Of a DNA stretch of 62,298 nt, positions 61,053-62,298 are shown one piece after another. Source of the DNA: Streptomyces amritsarensis (GTDB lineage: Bacteria > Actinomycetota > Actinomycetes > Streptomycetales > Streptomycetaceae); contig NZ_MQUR01000040.1 in assembly GCF_001953875.1 (NCBI RefSeq), positions 1 to 62,298 on the forward strand. The letters run 5' to 3'. Position numbers and translations under genes: made by a program. The notes under the pieces are model-generated. The model saw only the letters and a program-made list of their open reading frames with translations. It did no database searches and had not been told where the DNA came from. Within the stretch, counting starts at the first letter, position 1. Every line of letters starts with the position of its first letter.

Positions 61053-62168
61053 TCAGCGCAGGGCGTCGGAGAACGCTTCCACGACCCGCTGCTGCTGGGC
61101 GGCGGTGATCTGCGGGAAGAGGGGGAGGGAGAGCATGCGGTCCGCCGCCTGCTCCGCGTGCGGGAAGTCCCCGCGACCGTGGCCGAGGTGGCCGAAGGCC
61201 CCGGTGAGGTGGACCGGGGCCGGATAGTGCACGCCCGCGCCGATCCCCTCCGCGTTGAGCTTGCCGACGACGGTGTCGCGGTCCGCTCCGCAGATCCGTA
61301 CGACGTACAGGTGCCAGACGTGGACGTTGCCCTCCGCCGTGGCCGGCAGCGTGACGCGGCCCGCCGCGGCCAGATCGCCGAGCAGCTCGTCGTAGCGGGC
61401 GGCGGCGGTCCGGCGGGCCGCGTTCCCCTCCGCCAGGCGGGCCAGCTTCGCCCGCAGGACCACGGCCTGCAGACCGTCCAGCCGGCTGTTGAACCCGGCC
61501 ACGTCGTGGCGGTACTTGGCGACGCCGCCGTGGTTGGCGATGGCCCGTACGAGGTCGGCGCGCTCCCGGTCGTCGGTCACCACCGCGCCGGCGTCCCCGT
61601 AGGCCCCGAGGTTCTTGCCCGGGTAGAAGCTGGTCGCCGCGATCGTCCCGCTGCCGGGGGAGCGGCCCGCACGGGTCGCGCCCTGGCTCTGCGCCGCGTC
61701 CTCGACGACCTTCACGTGCGACGGGAGCCGCTGCGCCAGCTCCGCGGCGGCCGCGCACTGCCCGTACAGGTGGACGGGCACCACCGCGCGGGTGGCCTTC
61801 CCGACCGCGTCCAGCGCGGCCTGCGGGTCCATCAGCAGGGTGTCGGGAAGGCAGTCGACCAGCACCGGGCGGGCGCCGATCCGGGCGACGGCGCCCGCGG
61901 TGGCGATGAAGGTGTTCGCGGGCAGCACCACCTCGTCGCCGACGCCGACCCCGCTCGCCCGCAGGGCCAGTTCGAGGGCGTCCGTGCCGTTGGCGACGCC
62001 CACGCAGTGCCGGACCCCGGCGAAGTCGGCGTACTCGCGCTCGAAGGACTCGACCTCCGCCCCGCCGATGAAGGCCGTGCCGGCCAGCACACGGTCGAAT
62101 CCGGCCTTTAACTCCTCGGCGACCTCGGCGTGCGCCGCCTTCAGGTCGACGAGCGGTATCTGGTTCAT
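61053..62168 (-). CDS. DegT/DnrJ/EryC1-type PLP sugar aminotransferase (WbpE-like)
   Basis: 371 aa. Starts IPLVDLKAAHAEV; contains ANGTDALELALRA, VVLPANTFIATAGAV, EDAAQSQGA and SFYPGKNLGAYGDAGAV with the PLP lysine K185, and ends with VHYPAPVHLTGAF and LSLPLFPQIT. The family converts a keto-sugar nucleotide to an amino sugar; WbpE does this at C3 of UDP-3-keto-GlcNAcA. Codon 20 is TTA (62109-62111). GGGGAG precedes the ATG. First gene of a minus-strand unit with the secreted protein and a glycosyltransferase. Confidence 0.93.
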   Translation of the reverse strand: MNQIPLVDLKAAHAEVAEELKAGFDRVLAGTAFIGGAEVESFEREYADFAGVRHCVGVANGTDALELALRASGVGVGDEVVLPANTFIATAGAVARIGARPVLVDCLPDTLLMDPQAALDAVGKATRAVVPVHLYGQCAAAAELAQRLPSHVKVVEDAAQSQGATRAGRSPGSGTIAATSFYPGKNLGAYGDAGAVVTDDRERADLVRAIANHGGVAKYRHDVAGFNSRLDGLQAVVLRAKLARLAEGNAARRTAAARYDELLGDLAAAGRVTLPATAEGNVHVWHLYVVRICGADRDTVVGKLNAEGIGAGVHYPAPVHLTGAFGHLGHGRGDFPHAEQAADRMLSLPLFPQITAAQQQRVVEAFSDALR

Positions 62169-62298
62169 GCGACTGGACTCCCCATCCGTGTCTGCGGCCG
62201 CCGGCCCCTCGGGCCGGTGCCGTCTTTTGTGCCGTGCGCCGGCGCCCCGGCGGCCACCGGCGCGTCCCCGGCGGGCCCGCACCCGGCCCCGCCGGGGA

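Noticed and set aside
57911..61108. Long plus-strand frame opposite the secreted DUF4082 protein
   Set aside because: The translation is Val/Gly/Arg/His-rich without domains, while the minus-strand product has a signal peptide and clear domains.
62169..62298. Start of a further gene at the right edge
   Set aside because: Only 130 bp of GC-rich sequence with a GGGGAG site for the aminotransferase; no coding frame with support.

Overview
The window is chromosomal DNA from a high-GC actinobacterium, almost certainly a Streptomyces. Base composition, third-position GC bias, rare TTA (bldA-type) leucine codons, GTG starts with overlapping stop/start junctions, SARP, LAL and AfsA-type regulators, a SAV_2336-type protein and an ECF41 sigma factor all point that way. 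No rRNA, tRNA, insertion sequence or CRISPR array is visible.

Region 1 (about 0.1-10.4 kb): an SGNH hydrolase, then a tightly overlapping operon of an alpha/beta hydrolase, a caspase-like protein with a VMAP-type C-terminus, a MoxR-family AAA+ ATPase and a large vWA-like protein. The vWA-like protein also carries a trypsin-like fold without catalytic residues, a cyclase-like region and pentapeptide repeats. The last three genes match the layout of vWA-MoxR-VMAP ternary conflict (defence or programmed-death) systems. A voltage-gated-type ion channel is convergent with them.

Region 2 (about 10.5-39.8 kb): a compact biosynthetic cluster. On the minus strand lie an acyl-CoA carboxylase beta subunit, its small epsilon subunit and a type II thioesterase. 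Divergent from them, one plus-strand unit encodes a fatty acyl-AMP ligase, an acyl-CoA dehydrogenase, an ACP, a one-module PKS (KS-AT-ACP), a KASIII-like enzyme, an FkbH-like glyceryl transferase, a second ACP and a phosphopantetheinyl transferase. The KASIII/FkbH/ACP triad is the hallmark of tetronate biosynthesis (as in RK-682). With a FAAL/ACAD-primed fatty chain and a non-reducing module, the likely product is a 3-acyl-tetronate with a modified fatty chain. The right half of the region is regulatory: a TTA-containing LuxR-like regulator beside a tiny secreted peptide, a TTA-containing LAL regulator, and an operon of an AfsA-like protein, a SARP, a second LuxR regulator and a degenerate adenylate-forming enzyme. 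A second PPTase, a metallophosphoesterase and a degenerate polyprenyl-synthase-like protein also lie here. Two promoter regions share a distinctive pattern of TGGCA repeats spaced 11 bp apart, which look like SARP operators.

Region 3 (about 39.8-62.2 kb): an MFS transporter, a HypE-like protein and a surface-polysaccharide locus. It has WecG/TagA-, WecC/WbpA-, WecB/WbpI-, WbpD- and WbpE-like enzymes, Wzz-like chain-length proteins, a Wzx flippase, a fused Wzz-Wzy protein, three family 2 glycosyltransferases, a beta-helix protein and a large secreted DMFase-like/DUF4082 protein. An ECF41 sigma factor interrupts it. The enzymes are those expected for a diacetamido-uronic acid such as UDP-ManNAc3NAcA, apart from the WbpB-type oxidoreductase, which is not in the window.
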